DNA from: Burkholderiales bacterium
Lineage (GTDB): Bacteria; Pseudomonadota; Gammaproteobacteria; Burkholderiales; Burkholderiaceae_C
Reading direction: 5' to 3'
DNA: 64,000 nucleotides
Assembly (NCBI GenBank): GCA_003241965.1
Contig: QBMB01000002.1
Coordinates: forward strand, 1-64,000
Each line of letters opens with the position of its first letter. The stretch's first letter is position 1. Positions 54,078-62,001 of the stretch are shown in pieces. A model generated the notes under the pieces. The model saw only the letters and a list, made by a program, of their open reading frames with translations. It searched no databases and was not told where the DNA came from. A program made the position numbers and the translations under genes.

Positions 54078-54509
54078 ATGTTCAAGACTTTCGCTTTCGC
54101 CGCCACCGCCCTGACGCTCGCCTCCGGCAGCGCCTTCGCCGCCCCCAGCGACGACGCCCGCACGCACTTCCAGGCCATCGCCTCGGGCGACACCCAGATC
54201 GTCATGCGTGCCTATGCCGACCAGGCCCAGCTGAACTGGGTAGGCGGCCCACTCGACGGCACCTATGCCACCACCGATGCCATTCGCGGCACCTGGGAGA
54301 AGTTCGGCAAGGCCGTCGGCCCACTGAAGCTCACAGTCGGCCAGATTGAAGAATCGGCCAACCCCAAGGGCGCCACCGTCTCGGCCAACGTCGTCTTCGA
54401 AGGCAAGATGCCCATCAAGGTGCGCTACGTGCTGACGTTCCGTGAAGGCAAGATCGTCAGTGAAACCTGGCAGATCGACCCCAAGCTGGCGGTGGCTGCG
54501 GCTTACTGA
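54078..54509 (+). CDS. Exported SnoaL/NTF2-like protein
   Basis: A 143-aa protein with signal peptide MFKTFAFAATALTLASGSAFA. The mature part is an NTF2/SnoaL-like fold (ARTHFQAIASGDTQIVMRAYADQAQLNWVGGPLDGTYATTDAIRGTWEKFGKAV). Function unknown. First gene after the ECF-type promoter. Confidence 0.75.
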   Translation: MFKTFAFAATALTLASGSAFAAPSDDARTHFQAIASGDTQIVMRAYADQAQLNWVGGPLDGTYATTDAIRGTWEKFGKAVGPLKLTVGQIEESANPKGATVSANVVFEGKMPIKVRYVLTFREGKIVSETWQIDPKLAVAAAY

Positions 54510-54557
54510 ACGGCACGCAGCGTGGCTACTCTCCACCAGACCCCAAAGGACAACCCC

Positions 54558-54947
54558 ATGAAGCACCTTTCGACTCTGGCCGCGCTGCTGATCACAGCGG
54601 CTTCCTTCGCGGCACCACTCACCGGCGCTATGGCTGCCGACGCGCCGGCCAAGCTCGCCAACGGCGCGCTGGTCGACGCCAAGGGCATGACGCTCTACAC
54701 CTTCGACAAGGACGTGGCAGGCAGCGGCAAGAGCACCTGCAACGGCGGCTGCGCCGCGCTGTGGCCGCCCGCGATGGCCGCCGCCAGCGACCAACCCGCC
54801 GGTGCATACACGATCGTCATGCGCGACGACGGTGCGCGCCAGTGGGCCTACAAGGGCAAGCCGGTCTACACCTACCAGGCCGACCAGAAGCCCGGCGACC
54901 GCGCCGGCGACAACTTCAAAGACGTCTGGCACATCATCAAGGAATGA
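54558..54947 (+). CDS. COG4315 secreted repeat protein
   Basis: A 129-aa protein from ATG 54558 with a signal peptide ending TGAMA. The COG4315 lipoprotein-repeat module is LVDAKGMTLYTFDKDVAGSGKSTCNGGCAALWPP and QWAYKGKPVYTYQADQKPGDRAGDNFKDVWHII. Often found with ECF systems; function unknown. There is no lipobox here. Confidence 0.82.
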   Translation: MKHLSTLAALLITAASFAAPLTGAMAADAPAKLANGALVDAKGMTLYTFDKDVAGSGKSTCNGGCAALWPPAMAAASDQPAGAYTIVMRDDGARQWAYKGKPVYTYQADQKPGDRAGDNFKDVWHIIKE

Positions 54948-54993
54948 CATTTGCTGTCGACTTCCGTCCAGTCCCTCAGGCCACGACCCCCCG

Positions 54994-55497
54994 ATGCAAG
55001 ACGACGCAAGCCTGCTGAGCTGGGTGCCGCGCCTGCGCCGCTATTCGCGCGCGCTGGTGAACAACCGTGACGACGCCGACGATCTGGTGCAGGACACGCT
55101 GGAGCGGGCCTGGGCCAAGTCGAACCTGTGGGGCGGCGTGGCCGACATGCGCGCCTGGCTCTTCAGCATCATGCACAACCTGCACGTCGATGGCGTGCGC
55201 CGTCCCAGGCTGCACACCGTGACCATGGACGACGACACGCCCGAAGTGCCGGTGGCGCCGACACAAACCGACAGGCTGGCTGTACTGGATCTGCAGGCTG
55301 CACTGGACTTGCTGCCCGTCGAGCAGAAGGAAGTGCTTCTTCTGGTGACGCTGGAAGACATGGCCTATGCCGATGTGGCGCAGGCCCTGGGTATCCCCAT
55401 CGGCACCGTGATGTCGCGCCTGTCGCGAGGCCGTGAGCGCCTGCGCGGCCTGATGGAAGGCCGCGCAGAACCGGTGCGGCTGAAAGTCGTCAAATGA
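54994..55497 (+). CDS. ECF sigma factor 1
   Basis: A 167-aa sigma-70-family protein from ATG 54994. Region 2 is RYSRALVNNRDDADDLVQDTLERAWAKSNLW; region 4 is LPVEQKEVLLLVTLEDMAYADVAQALGIPIGTVMSRLSRGRERLR. Followed 19 bp later by a transmembrane anti-sigma gene. It probably directs the operon from 53969 and perhaps the sorAB segment. Confidence 0.92.
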   Translation: MQDDASLLSWVPRLRRYSRALVNNRDDADDLVQDTLERAWAKSNLWGGVADMRAWLFSIMHNLHVDGVRRPRLHTVTMDDDTPEVPVAPTQTDRLAVLDLQAALDLLPVEQKEVLLLVTLEDMAYADVAQALGIPIGTVMSRLSRGRERLRGLMEGRAEPVRLKVVK

Positions 55498-55516
55498 ATG
55501 TATTGCGAAGCAACCC

Positions 55517-56416
55517 ATGAATACCGACCGTCCGCCACCGTCCATTCCCCCGGTCACCGAGGCCGACCTGCATGCGTTCGTTGATGGCCGCCTGCCCGCT
55601 GAGCGCCAGGTCGAGATCGCCGCTTATCTGGCCGCACGCCCTGAAGACGCGCAGCGCCTGGAGGCCTACCGGGCGCAGAAGCGCGAACTGCACGCCTTGT
55701 TCGATCCCGTGCTGGATGAACAGCCGCCGCAGCGCCTGCTGAAATCGGCGCGCCCGCGCGCCGTGCCGCAGACGCCTTGGTACCTCCAGCGCCTGGCCGC
55801 TGGGATCGCCATCGCCGTCATCAGCGGCGCGACTGGCTGGGGCTTGCGGGGCGGCCTGCCCGCGGGGGGCGACGATGCCGGCCGCATGGCCGCCGCGGCA
55901 CCCGCCGAGCGCGGCCTGACGCTGGCGTCAGCGGGCGGCTTCGCGCAGCGCGCGGCGGTGGCTCACGCGGTATACAGTCCCGACGCGCGCCGCCCGGTCG
56001 AGGTGGACGCGGCGCACGAGGACCAGTTGGTGGCATGGCTGTCCAAGCGCATGGGCGCGCCGATGAAGCCGCCGCACCTGCAGGCCCAGGGCTACACGCT
56101 GGAAGGCGGGCGCCTGTTGCCGGGTGGCCAGGGGCCGGTTGCGCAGTTCATGTACCGCAACGAGCTCGGCAGCAAGCTGACGCTGTACGTGTCCAACGAT
56201 GTCGCCGACGTGGGCAGTGCCGCGAGGCCGGACAAGGCACTGCAGGCCGGCGTGAAGAACACAGACACGGCCTTCCGCTTCGCACGCGAAGGTGCGGTCA
56301 ATGTCTTCTACTGGGTCGACGGTCCCTTCGGCTACGCCCTGTCGTCCGACGCCGACCGCAGCGTGCTGGCGCAGGTGTCGGCCGAGGTCTATCGGCAACT
56401 TGGCACCCCGCGCTGA
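55517..56416 (+). CDS. Transmembrane anti-sigma factor 1
   Basis: A 299-aa protein. The cytosolic N-terminus (ADLHAFVDGRLPAERQVEIAAYLAARPEDAQRLEAYRAQKRELHALFDPV) resembles anti-sigma domains of RsiW/ChrR-type without an HxxxCxxC zinc motif. One transmembrane helix at about 92-108, then a periplasmic domain with VAWLSKRMGAPMKPPHLQAQG and YWVDGPFGYALSSDADRSVL. It should hold sigma 1 inactive until a periplasmic cue arrives. Confidence 0.82.
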   Translation: MNTDRPPPSIPPVTEADLHAFVDGRLPAERQVEIAAYLAARPEDAQRLEAYRAQKRELHALFDPVLDEQPPQRLLKSARPRAVPQTPWYLQRLAAGIAIAVISGATGWGLRGGLPAGGDDAGRMAAAAPAERGLTLASAGGFAQRAAVAHAVYSPDARRPVEVDAAHEDQLVAWLSKRMGAPMKPPHLQAQGYTLEGGRLLPGGQGPVAQFMYRNELGSKLTLYVSNDVADVGSAARPDKALQAGVKNTDTAFRFAREGAVNVFYWVDGPFGYALSSDADRSVLAQVSAEVYRQLGTPR

Positions 56417-56460
56417 AGGCCAGGGCGGCGTCGGCGCGACGCGCTGTCGGCTCGCGCCAG

Positions 56461-56490
56461 GGAATGAAACGGCCTGAGCCGCGCTCTTGA
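56461..56490 (+). promoter_or_regulatory. ECF-type promoter candidate 2
   Basis: GGAATGAA (56461-56468), 13 nt, CGCTCTTGA (56482-56490). The same two blocks with the same spacing recur at 58365-58394. It lies about 90 bp before the beta-propeller gene. Confidence 0.5.
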
Positions 56491-56578
56491 CCTGAAGCAA
56501 GCGCTGGGCAGTGGTTCATCGGCGGCTGCCGGCCCACGACCCAAGCGATCACTCTCCACACCAACTCAGAAAGCAAAC

Positions 56579-57973
56579 ATGACCACCCAACGCCGCGACA
56601 TTCTCAAGTACACCCTGGCCGCCGCGGCAGCCAGCGCGCTGCCCGCAGCACATGCCCAGGCCCCGTCCGGCGCTTCAGCGGGAGCCGCAGCCACCGGCAT
56701 CGACCCGCGCGATCGCGTCTTCATCACCAATGAAGACTCCAACACGCTGGTGGTCATCGACCCGAAGACCAACACCGTCGAGTCGACGATCAACCTGACC
56801 AGCTTTGACGAAGACCCTCGTCCCCCGTTTCGCTTTGTGACGGCCGGCGTGGCGCCAACGCACGCGGCGATGGTCCACAAGCCGCTGTACCACGGCTGTA
56901 TCGATGCGCACGGCGCGGTGCCGTCGCCCGATGGCCGGTTGCTGGCCACCAGCGGGCGCGGCTCCAGCAACATTTATCTGATCGACGCCGAGCAGCGCCG
57001 CGTCATCGGCAACACACCCAACCCTGCGTCTGGGCCCACCACCAACCCCGAGCGCCTGAGTAGTGGCCTGCTGCTGGGCCGCGAACCGCACGAGCCCACT
57101 TTCACGCGCAACGGCCGCGAGCTGTGGGTCACGCTGCGCGGTGAAGACCGCATTGCCATCGTCGGCGTCGATCGTGCCGTTCGCCAGCTCAAGGGGGCCG
57201 ACAGCCCGGGCTCCAGCGCGGTTCGCCAATACCTGCCCACGCTGAGCGGCCCGGCGCAGGTGTGGTTCAACCGTGAGGGTACGTTGGCCTTTGTGGCCAG
57301 CCAGAAGGTGTCGAAGATCGACGTGTTCCGCGTCAACCCCGGCGCGGATGGCCACAGCCAACCGCAGCGGCTGACCACGCTGGACATCAGCGCACAGGAC
57401 AAACCCGGCTTCACGCCCTTCATGAAGACCACACCCGACGGTGCCGAGGTGTGGTTCTCGCACAAGCTGGCTGATGCGGTGTCTTGCCGCTCGACGCAGG
57501 GTGGCTTCGACCTGATCGACACCGTGCCGCTGGGCATGGGCGCGCGGCCCAACCACGTTGAGTTCGTGCGCAATGCGCGCGGCAGCGTGGTCTATGCCAG
57601 CCTGGCGCGCATCGACGATGGTGGCCCCGGCGGCGTGGCGTCGAGCCCGATCGCCATCATCGACCGCAGCGCTCCGGGCGGACAGCGCAAGGTGGTGGGC
57701 ACCTTCTCCAGCCGTGGCCGCGAGTCGCACGGGTTGTGGACCAACCCCGAGAACACGCTGCTGTATGTGGCCCACGAACAGGACGAGCTGCCCGGCACGC
57801 CCAACGCGGGCCAGACCGTGTGCAGTGCATTTGATGTGAGCGACCCGCTGCGCCCGACCTTCATTGCGCAGATCCCCCTGGGCAATCTGACGCTGCCCTC
57901 TGGCGCGCTGCGCAACAAAAAGAGCATCAACCTCGTCTACGTGCGTGTGGGCGAGAAGGGCCAGACGGCATGA
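56579..57973 (+). CDS. Exported YncE/cytochrome-d1-like beta-propeller protein
   Basis: A 464-aa protein with a Tat-like N-terminus (QRRDILKYTLAAAAASALPAAHA). Repeated blades (RVFITNEDSNTLVVIDPKTNTVESTINL; LLGREPHEPTFTRNGRELWVTLRGEDRIAIVGV; PNHVEFVRNARGSVVYASL) define a YVTN-type propeller. No haem motif is seen. Ligand or enzymatic role unknown. It overlaps the DUF305 gene by 4 bp. Confidence 0.8.
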   Translation: MTTQRRDILKYTLAAAAASALPAAHAQAPSGASAGAAATGIDPRDRVFITNEDSNTLVVIDPKTNTVESTINLTSFDEDPRPPFRFVTAGVAPTHAAMVHKPLYHGCIDAHGAVPSPDGRLLATSGRGSSNIYLIDAEQRRVIGNTPNPASGPTTNPERLSSGLLLGREPHEPTFTRNGRELWVTLRGEDRIAIVGVDRAVRQLKGADSPGSSAVRQYLPTLSGPAQVWFNREGTLAFVASQKVSKIDVFRVNPGADGHSQPQRLTTLDISAQDKPGFTPFMKTTPDGAEVWFSHKLADAVSCRSTQGGFDLIDTVPLGMGARPNHVEFVRNARGSVVYASLARIDDGGPGGVASSPIAIIDRSAPGGQRKVVGTFSSRGRESHGLWTNPENTLLYVAHEQDELPGTPNAGQTVCSAFDVSDPLRPTFIAQIPLGNLTLPSGALRNKKSINLVYVRVGEKGQTA

Positions 57974-58329
57974 GCGGCGCGCACACCAGCCACGGCGCCA
58001 GCGCCGCGCACACCAGCGCATTCCAGCGGGATATGGACGAATCGATGGCCCGCATGATGCAGGCCATGCACAGCCCGGGCTACGCAGGCCAGGCCGACCA
58101 GGACTTTCTGGCGATGATGATTCCGCACCACGCCGGCGCTGTGGACATGGCGCGGCTGGTGTTGCAGCATGGGCGCGATCCTGTCACCCGGCAGTTGGCC
58201 GAGGAAATCATTGCCGGGCAGACGGTGGAGATCCAGAGCATGCAACGCCGACTGCACACCCTGCAGCAGCGCACAGCCAAAGGTGCGGAAGCGGAATTTC
58301 CGTCGCTGGGTGGGACGCGGGGGCCTTGA
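57970..58329 (+). CDS. DUF305 protein
   Basis: A 119-aa protein with the DUF305 core (DQDFLAMMIPHHAGAVDMARLVLQHGRDPVTRQLAEEIIAGQTVEIQSMQRRL), a ferritin-like His-rich helical fold often linked with metal handling. There is no clear signal peptide, unlike many members. Start overlaps the propeller stop (ATGA). Confidence 0.85.
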   Translation: MSGAHTSHGASAAHTSAFQRDMDESMARMMQAMHSPGYAGQADQDFLAMMIPHHAGAVDMARLVLQHGRDPVTRQLAEEIIAGQTVEIQSMQRRLHTLQQRTAKGAEAEFPSLGGTRGP

Positions 58330-58364
58330 TCGACAGCCCTAGGGAAAGTACCGATGAGCGCCAC

Positions 58365-58394
58365 GGAATGAACCAAGCCACGCAGCGCTCTTGA
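58365..58394 (+). promoter_or_regulatory. ECF-type promoter candidate 3
   Basis: GGAATGAA (58365-58372), 13 nt, CGCTCTTGA (58386-58394), identical blocks and spacing to 56461-56490. It ends 6 bp before the ATG of sigma 2, so the transcript could be nearly leaderless or serve a later start. Confidence 0.5.
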
Positions 58395-58399
58395 TCACC

Positions 58400-58933
58400 A
58401 TGCTGTTCCAGTCTGCCGAGTCCCGCTATAACCAATGGGTGCGTGAGCACTACCGTTTTTTGCTGCGCAGTGCGTGGGCGCTCACTGGTTCGCGCGCCAT
58501 TGCCGAAGACGTGGTGCAAGACTGTTTTGCCAACGCCTGGAAGCACCGGGAGCAACTGCGCGACGCTGCGCTGGCACGGGCTTGGCTCTTTCAGATCATG
58601 CGCCGCGCCGCCTTTCGCCAGGCCGCACCCAGCATGCAGTCGCTGGACGATGAAGAGCAGCCCGAGCAAGCGGCGCCCGACGCGGGGCTGGACGACAAAC
58701 TCGATGTCGTCAAGGCGCTCGCGCGCCTGGCGCCCATCCACCGCGAGGTGCTGGTGCTGTTTTATTTCGACGACATGCCCACCGCCCAGATGGCCGAGGC
58801 GCTGGAGATCGCGCCCGGCACGGTGTTGTCGCGCCTAGCCCGTGCGCGCGACGCTTTGAAGCTGGCCATGGGGGTACCTGCGACACCCAAGGCCGATGTC
58901 AACGTTACCCCGTTTCGCAGGACCAAGACATGA
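58400..58933 (+). CDS. ECF sigma factor 2
   Basis: A 177-aa sigma-70-family protein from ATG 58400 (an in-frame TTG at 58391 is less likely). Region 2: HYRFLLRSAWALTGSRAIAEDVVQDCFANAWKHRE; region 4: LAPIHREVLVLFYFDDMPTAQMAEALEIAPGTVLSRLARARDALK. It overlaps the downstream membrane gene by 4 bp, the usual sigma/anti-sigma arrangement. Confidence 0.92.
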   Translation: MLFQSAESRYNQWVREHYRFLLRSAWALTGSRAIAEDVVQDCFANAWKHREQLRDAALARAWLFQIMRRAAFRQAAPSMQSLDDEEQPEQAAPDAGLDDKLDVVKALARLAPIHREVLVLFYFDDMPTAQMAEALEIAPGTVLSRLARARDALKLAMGVPATPKADVNVTPFRRTKT

Positions 58934-59532
58934 GCCCCGATACCGACGCGCCTTTCCTGCCCGACAGCGAATTCGATTTGCGCGCGCGCGCCGAGTTGGC
59001 GATCGCCTTCGAGGCCAGCGACGCACCGGCACACCTGTACCGAAAGCCGCAGCCGCTGCTGGCGCGACGCGGCTTGCAGCGTTTTCTGGCTGCGCTTTTG
59101 CTGGCCGGTGGCACCAGCGGCGGGGTGCTAGCCGTGCGACCGCCAGCGATGGTGCGCGACGCGATCGACCACGAATACCACGAGCGCAGCTTGCGGGGCA
59201 GTTTCATGGAGCAGCGCCAGTTGCTCATGCACCTGGGCATGCGGGACGCCAACGTGGTGCCCGGGTTTCCCCAACTCATGCGGCCATGCGATATCGAAGG
59301 TCACCTCGCTTACCACCTCACCACGTTCTTCGAGAAGGGCGGCATGGTGACGGTGTATGCCTTTGACCAGCCTGTGGACCTGCGCGAGGCCAGCGGCTGG
59401 TGGAGCAACGTGCACTGGAAGGTGATCCGCTCGCGCGAGGGCAAGCCCTTGTTGCTGGTGGCCCAGAAAAAGAAGGCACTGGCGGTCGCGCAGACGGCAC
59501 TGCAGGCACCTCCCGTGTCCGGGCCAGGCTGA
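58930..59532 (+). CDS. Putative anti-sigma membrane protein 2 (DUF3379-like)
   Basis: A 200-aa protein. A short cytosolic N-terminus (FLPDSEFDLRARAELAIAFEASDAPAHLYRKPQ), one hydrophobic segment (RGLQRFLAALLLAGGTSGGVLAV, about 47-69) and a periplasmic domain (CDIEGHLAYHLTTFFEKGGMVTVYAFDQPV). The layout and tail recall DUF3379 anti-sigma-like proteins. Translational coupling to sigma 2 supports the role. Confidence 0.65.
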   Translation: MSPDTDAPFLPDSEFDLRARAELAIAFEASDAPAHLYRKPQPLLARRGLQRFLAALLLAGGTSGGVLAVRPPAMVRDAIDHEYHERSLRGSFMEQRQLLMHLGMRDANVVPGFPQLMRPCDIEGHLAYHLTTFFEKGGMVTVYAFDQPVDLREASGWWSNVHWKVIRSREGKPLLLVAQKKKALAVAQTALQAPPVSGPG

Positions 59533-59617
59533 GGCACCGCGTCCCTGTCAACGAATCAACCGCTCACCCCTTTCACCCCAACCGGCGCACGACGCCCAAC
59601 CACCGGAGACCCCAGAA

Positions 59618-60850
59618 ATGAACCAACAACCCACCTCGCTCCCCCGGCGCCACCTGCTGGCCGGCAGCGGCGCTGCTTTGGCTGCCGTTGGTCTGGCCAG
59701 CTTTGGCCGCACCGCAGCCGCTGCTGGTGAGACCGCGCCCGTCGCCGTGGCCGGTGCTGCCAAGCCTCTGCCAGCGTACGTGGGCTGGAAGGACCCGGCC
59801 AGCCTGATCGTGCACAGCAGCACCACCATTGAGACCAAGCGCAGTGTGTTCGGCACCAGCGTAATCACGCCGTCCGAGCAGCTCTACATCCGCAACAACC
59901 TGCCCGCGCCCGACGTCTCGATCCTGGGCAACCGCGATGCCTGGGAGATCAACATCGAGGGGGTGAAGAACCCGCGCAAACTCACGCTGGGCGACCTCAA
60001 GCGCATGGGCATCGAGACCACGGCGATGGTGTTGCAATGCTCTGGCAACGGACGCGGCTACTTCCCCAACAAGCCCAGTGGAACGCCTTGGCAAGTGGGC
60101 GCAGCAGGCTGTGTGGTGTGGAGCGGTGTGCCGGTGCGCTGGGTGGTGGATGCCCTGGGCGGCGTGGAGGCCGGCATGGCCTACCTCACCGGCACAGGCG
60201 GCGAAAAACTCCCCGATGGACTGGACCCCAAGAGCGTGATCGTGGAACGCTCGGTGCCTGCTGCCGCACTCGCCGATGCCCTGCTGGCCTGGGAAATGAA
60301 CGGTGTGCCGATTTCGCTGGCCCACGGCGGCCCACTGCGCTTGATCGTGCCGGGTTACACGGGCGTGAACAACATCAAGTACGTCAAACGCCTGGCCTTC
60401 ACCGCTCAGGAGACCGACGCACGCATCATGTCGCACGGCTACCGCATTTCACCGCCCGGCGCGAAGGGCGACCCGTCGCAGCCATCGGTGCAGGAAATGA
60501 CGGTGAAGTCGTGGATCAACGGTCCCGGCACGGACGGCGCCCCGCTTAAAGCGGGTGACACACAGATCCATGGCGTGGCGTTTGGCGGCATGAACGCGGT
60601 GGCCAAGGTCGAGGTTTCTCTGGACGGCGGAAAAACCTGGCAGCTCGCGCGCATGGTGGGGCCCGACCTCGGCCGCTTTGCGTGGCGGCAGTTTGTTTTT
60701 GCGGCACGCCTGCCGGCGGGCCAGTTCACCCTGGCGAGCCGAGCCACCGACACCGCAGGCAACGTGCAGCCCGAACAACGCATGGAAAACGCGGGCGGCT
60801 ACAACAACACCAGCTGGGCCGACCACGCCGTGAAAGTGAGCGTGGCATGA
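59618..60850 (+). CDS. sorA: Sulfite dehydrogenase molybdopterin subunit (SorA/SoxC-like)
   Basis: A 410-aa periplasmic molybdoenzyme of the sulfite-oxidase family. Tat signal LPRRHLLAGSGAALAAVGLASFG. The Mo-ligand cysteine is in MVLQCSGNGRGYF (C141). The C-terminal Mo-co dimerisation domain contains VKSWINGPGTDGAPLKAGDTQIHGVAFGGMNAVAKVEVSLDGGKTW. It oxidises sulfite and passes electrons to the downstream cytochrome c, with a 4-bp overlap. GGAG precedes the ATG. SoxC of thiosulfate oxidation is related, but no sox genes are present. Confidence 0.85.
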   Translation: MNQQPTSLPRRHLLAGSGAALAAVGLASFGRTAAAAGETAPVAVAGAAKPLPAYVGWKDPASLIVHSSTTIETKRSVFGTSVITPSEQLYIRNNLPAPDVSILGNRDAWEINIEGVKNPRKLTLGDLKRMGIETTAMVLQCSGNGRGYFPNKPSGTPWQVGAAGCVVWSGVPVRWVVDALGGVEAGMAYLTGTGGEKLPDGLDPKSVIVERSVPAAALADALLAWEMNGVPISLAHGGPLRLIVPGYTGVNNIKYVKRLAFTAQETDARIMSHGYRISPPGAKGDPSQPSVQEMTVKSWINGPGTDGAPLKAGDTQIHGVAFGGMNAVAKVEVSLDGGKTWQLARMVGPDLGRFAWRQFVFAARLPAGQFTLASRATDTAGNVQPEQRMENAGGYNNTSWADHAVKVSVA

Positions 60851-61194
60851 AGCGCACAATCCAAAAACACGCGTTGGTCGCTGCCCTGTGGTCGTTGGCA
60901 TTCACAGTGCTGCCCGTGCACGCCGCCGACGATGCCGCGCAACTTCAACAAGGCAAGGTGTTGTTCGGCCAAGGCGCGGTGCCTGCCTGCGCCCTGTGCC
61001 ATGCGCTCAAGGACGCGGGAGCCGAAGGCGCCGTAGGCCCCAGCCTGGACGAGCTCAAGCCCGATGCCAAGCGCGTGGCCACCGCGCTGCGCAACGGGAT
61101 TGGGCAGATGCCGTCCTACAACGGCAAACTCAGTGATGCGCAAATTGCCGCCCTGGCGGCCTACGTGGCCAAGGCTTCGGGTGGATCAAAGTGA
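60847..61194 (+). CDS. sorB: Monohaem cytochrome c (SorB-like)
   Basis: A 115-aa exported cytochrome: signal MKRTIQKHALVAALWSLAFTVLPVHA, one CALCH haem site (C48, C51, H52) and an axial methionine in NGIGQMPSYNGKLSDAQIAALAAYVA. Coupled to the molybdoenzyme by ATGA, it is the likely electron acceptor for sulfite oxidation. Confidence 0.88.
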   Translation: MKRTIQKHALVAALWSLAFTVLPVHAADDAAQLQQGKVLFGQGAVPACALCHALKDAGAEGAVGPSLDELKPDAKRVATALRNGIGQMPSYNGKLSDAQIAALAAYVAKASGGSK

Positions 61195-61267
61195 TGGCTG
61201 GTTGGCCACAGCGCTGCTGCGCCAACTGACAAAAAGGACGGGATCACCTGCAAACAGCGATCCCGAC

Positions 61268-61300
61268 TGAGTGGCTGACCCAGGGCGGGTCAGCCACTCA
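61268..61300. terminator. Strong hairpin after sorAB
   Basis: Fourteen-base arms (61268-61281 and 61287-61300) pair perfectly over a 5-nt loop AGGGC, 74 bp after the sorB stop. There is no clear U-tract, but position and stability suggest a transcription end or mRNA-protecting structure. Confidence 0.55.
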
Positions 61301-61303
61301 CCA

Positions 61304-61516
61304 TCACTTGCCTGGTTTGATGTCGGGGACCACCATCCAGCCAGCCCCCATCATCACAACCGCCGGGAACTTCTCGCCGGCCTAAGTCTTGCCCAGCATG
61401 GCCTTGTGCTCGCGGTAAGCCATCAACGCTGGCGACACGCCCAGGTGATTGATCGCACCATGCTTGATGCTGCTGCAGTCTTGCTCGTCGAGCTTGCAGA
61501 TCTCTGCACGCTGTTG
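61304..61516 (-). pseudogene. Degraded reading frame
   Basis: On the minus strand a protein-like sequence (EICKLDEQDCSSIKHGAI, then NHLGVSPALMAYREHKAML) is interrupted by TAG at 61382-61384 and continues (GEKFPAVVMMGAGWMVVPDI) to TGA at 61304-61306. An upstream in-frame stop at 61517 removes its start. It looks like a 3' remnant of a gene; family unknown. Confidence 0.35.
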
Positions 61517-61642
61517 TCAACTCTCTAGCAATGTCAACTACGCGCCTGAAACCTGTCTCTGCGCCTTACCACGATGCATGAATAGGAGTGATCGCAATCC
61601 GGCACGCCAAGGGCATGCACGTTGAAAACTCGAACGGCAGCA

Positions 61643-61676
61643 ACCGTTTAGGTTTGTTCACCGTTTAGGTTTGTTC
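61643..61676. repeat. 17-bp tandem repeat near the IS91 end
   Basis: ACCGTTTAGGTTTGTTC occurs twice in direct succession (61643-61659 and 61660-61676). The duplication might have arisen with insertion of the adjacent element, whose family uses GTTC/GAAC-type target tetranucleotides. Confidence 0.6.
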
Positions 61677-62001
61677 GACACCTGCCCGCGAGCCTCACAC
61701 ACCACGATGCGCCAGGATGAAGGGCGGGTGTTGAACAAGCCTCGAGGGAGGAAACCGCGGCGAACGCCACGGTGCCGGTTCACGCTATGGCGATTGCATG
61801 CGTGCGGTAGCGCGGTGATGGTGCTTTTGAATGGCGCGCTGCCTCCCAACGACCGGGCTCATACGGGCAAGGAGGCGCAAGGTCGTCATCGACGAGGCCT
61901 TGTGCGGGCGCGAAGTGAGTGTGTAGAGCGCCGAACACGAGCTGACCGTGCCGACGTTTGAAGCGTCAACAAACATGGGTTGCCGAGGCAGCGAGGAACG
62001 T

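Larger units (their letters stand above)
61195..62001. other. Gene-poor junction next to the IS91 element
   Basis: An 807-bp stretch. It holds a strong hairpin (61268-61300), a broken reading frame (61304-61516, minus) and a 17-bp tandem repeat (61643-61676). An imperfect inverted repeat follows (TGTTCGACACCTGCCCGC near 61670; GCGGGTGTTGAACA near 61723), which may belong to the IS91 3' end. No intact gene is seen. Confidence 0.5.

Noticed and set aside
56675-58021. 448-codon minus-strand frame
   Set aside because: Antisense to the beta-propeller gene; composition is that of a shadow frame and there is no ribosome site.
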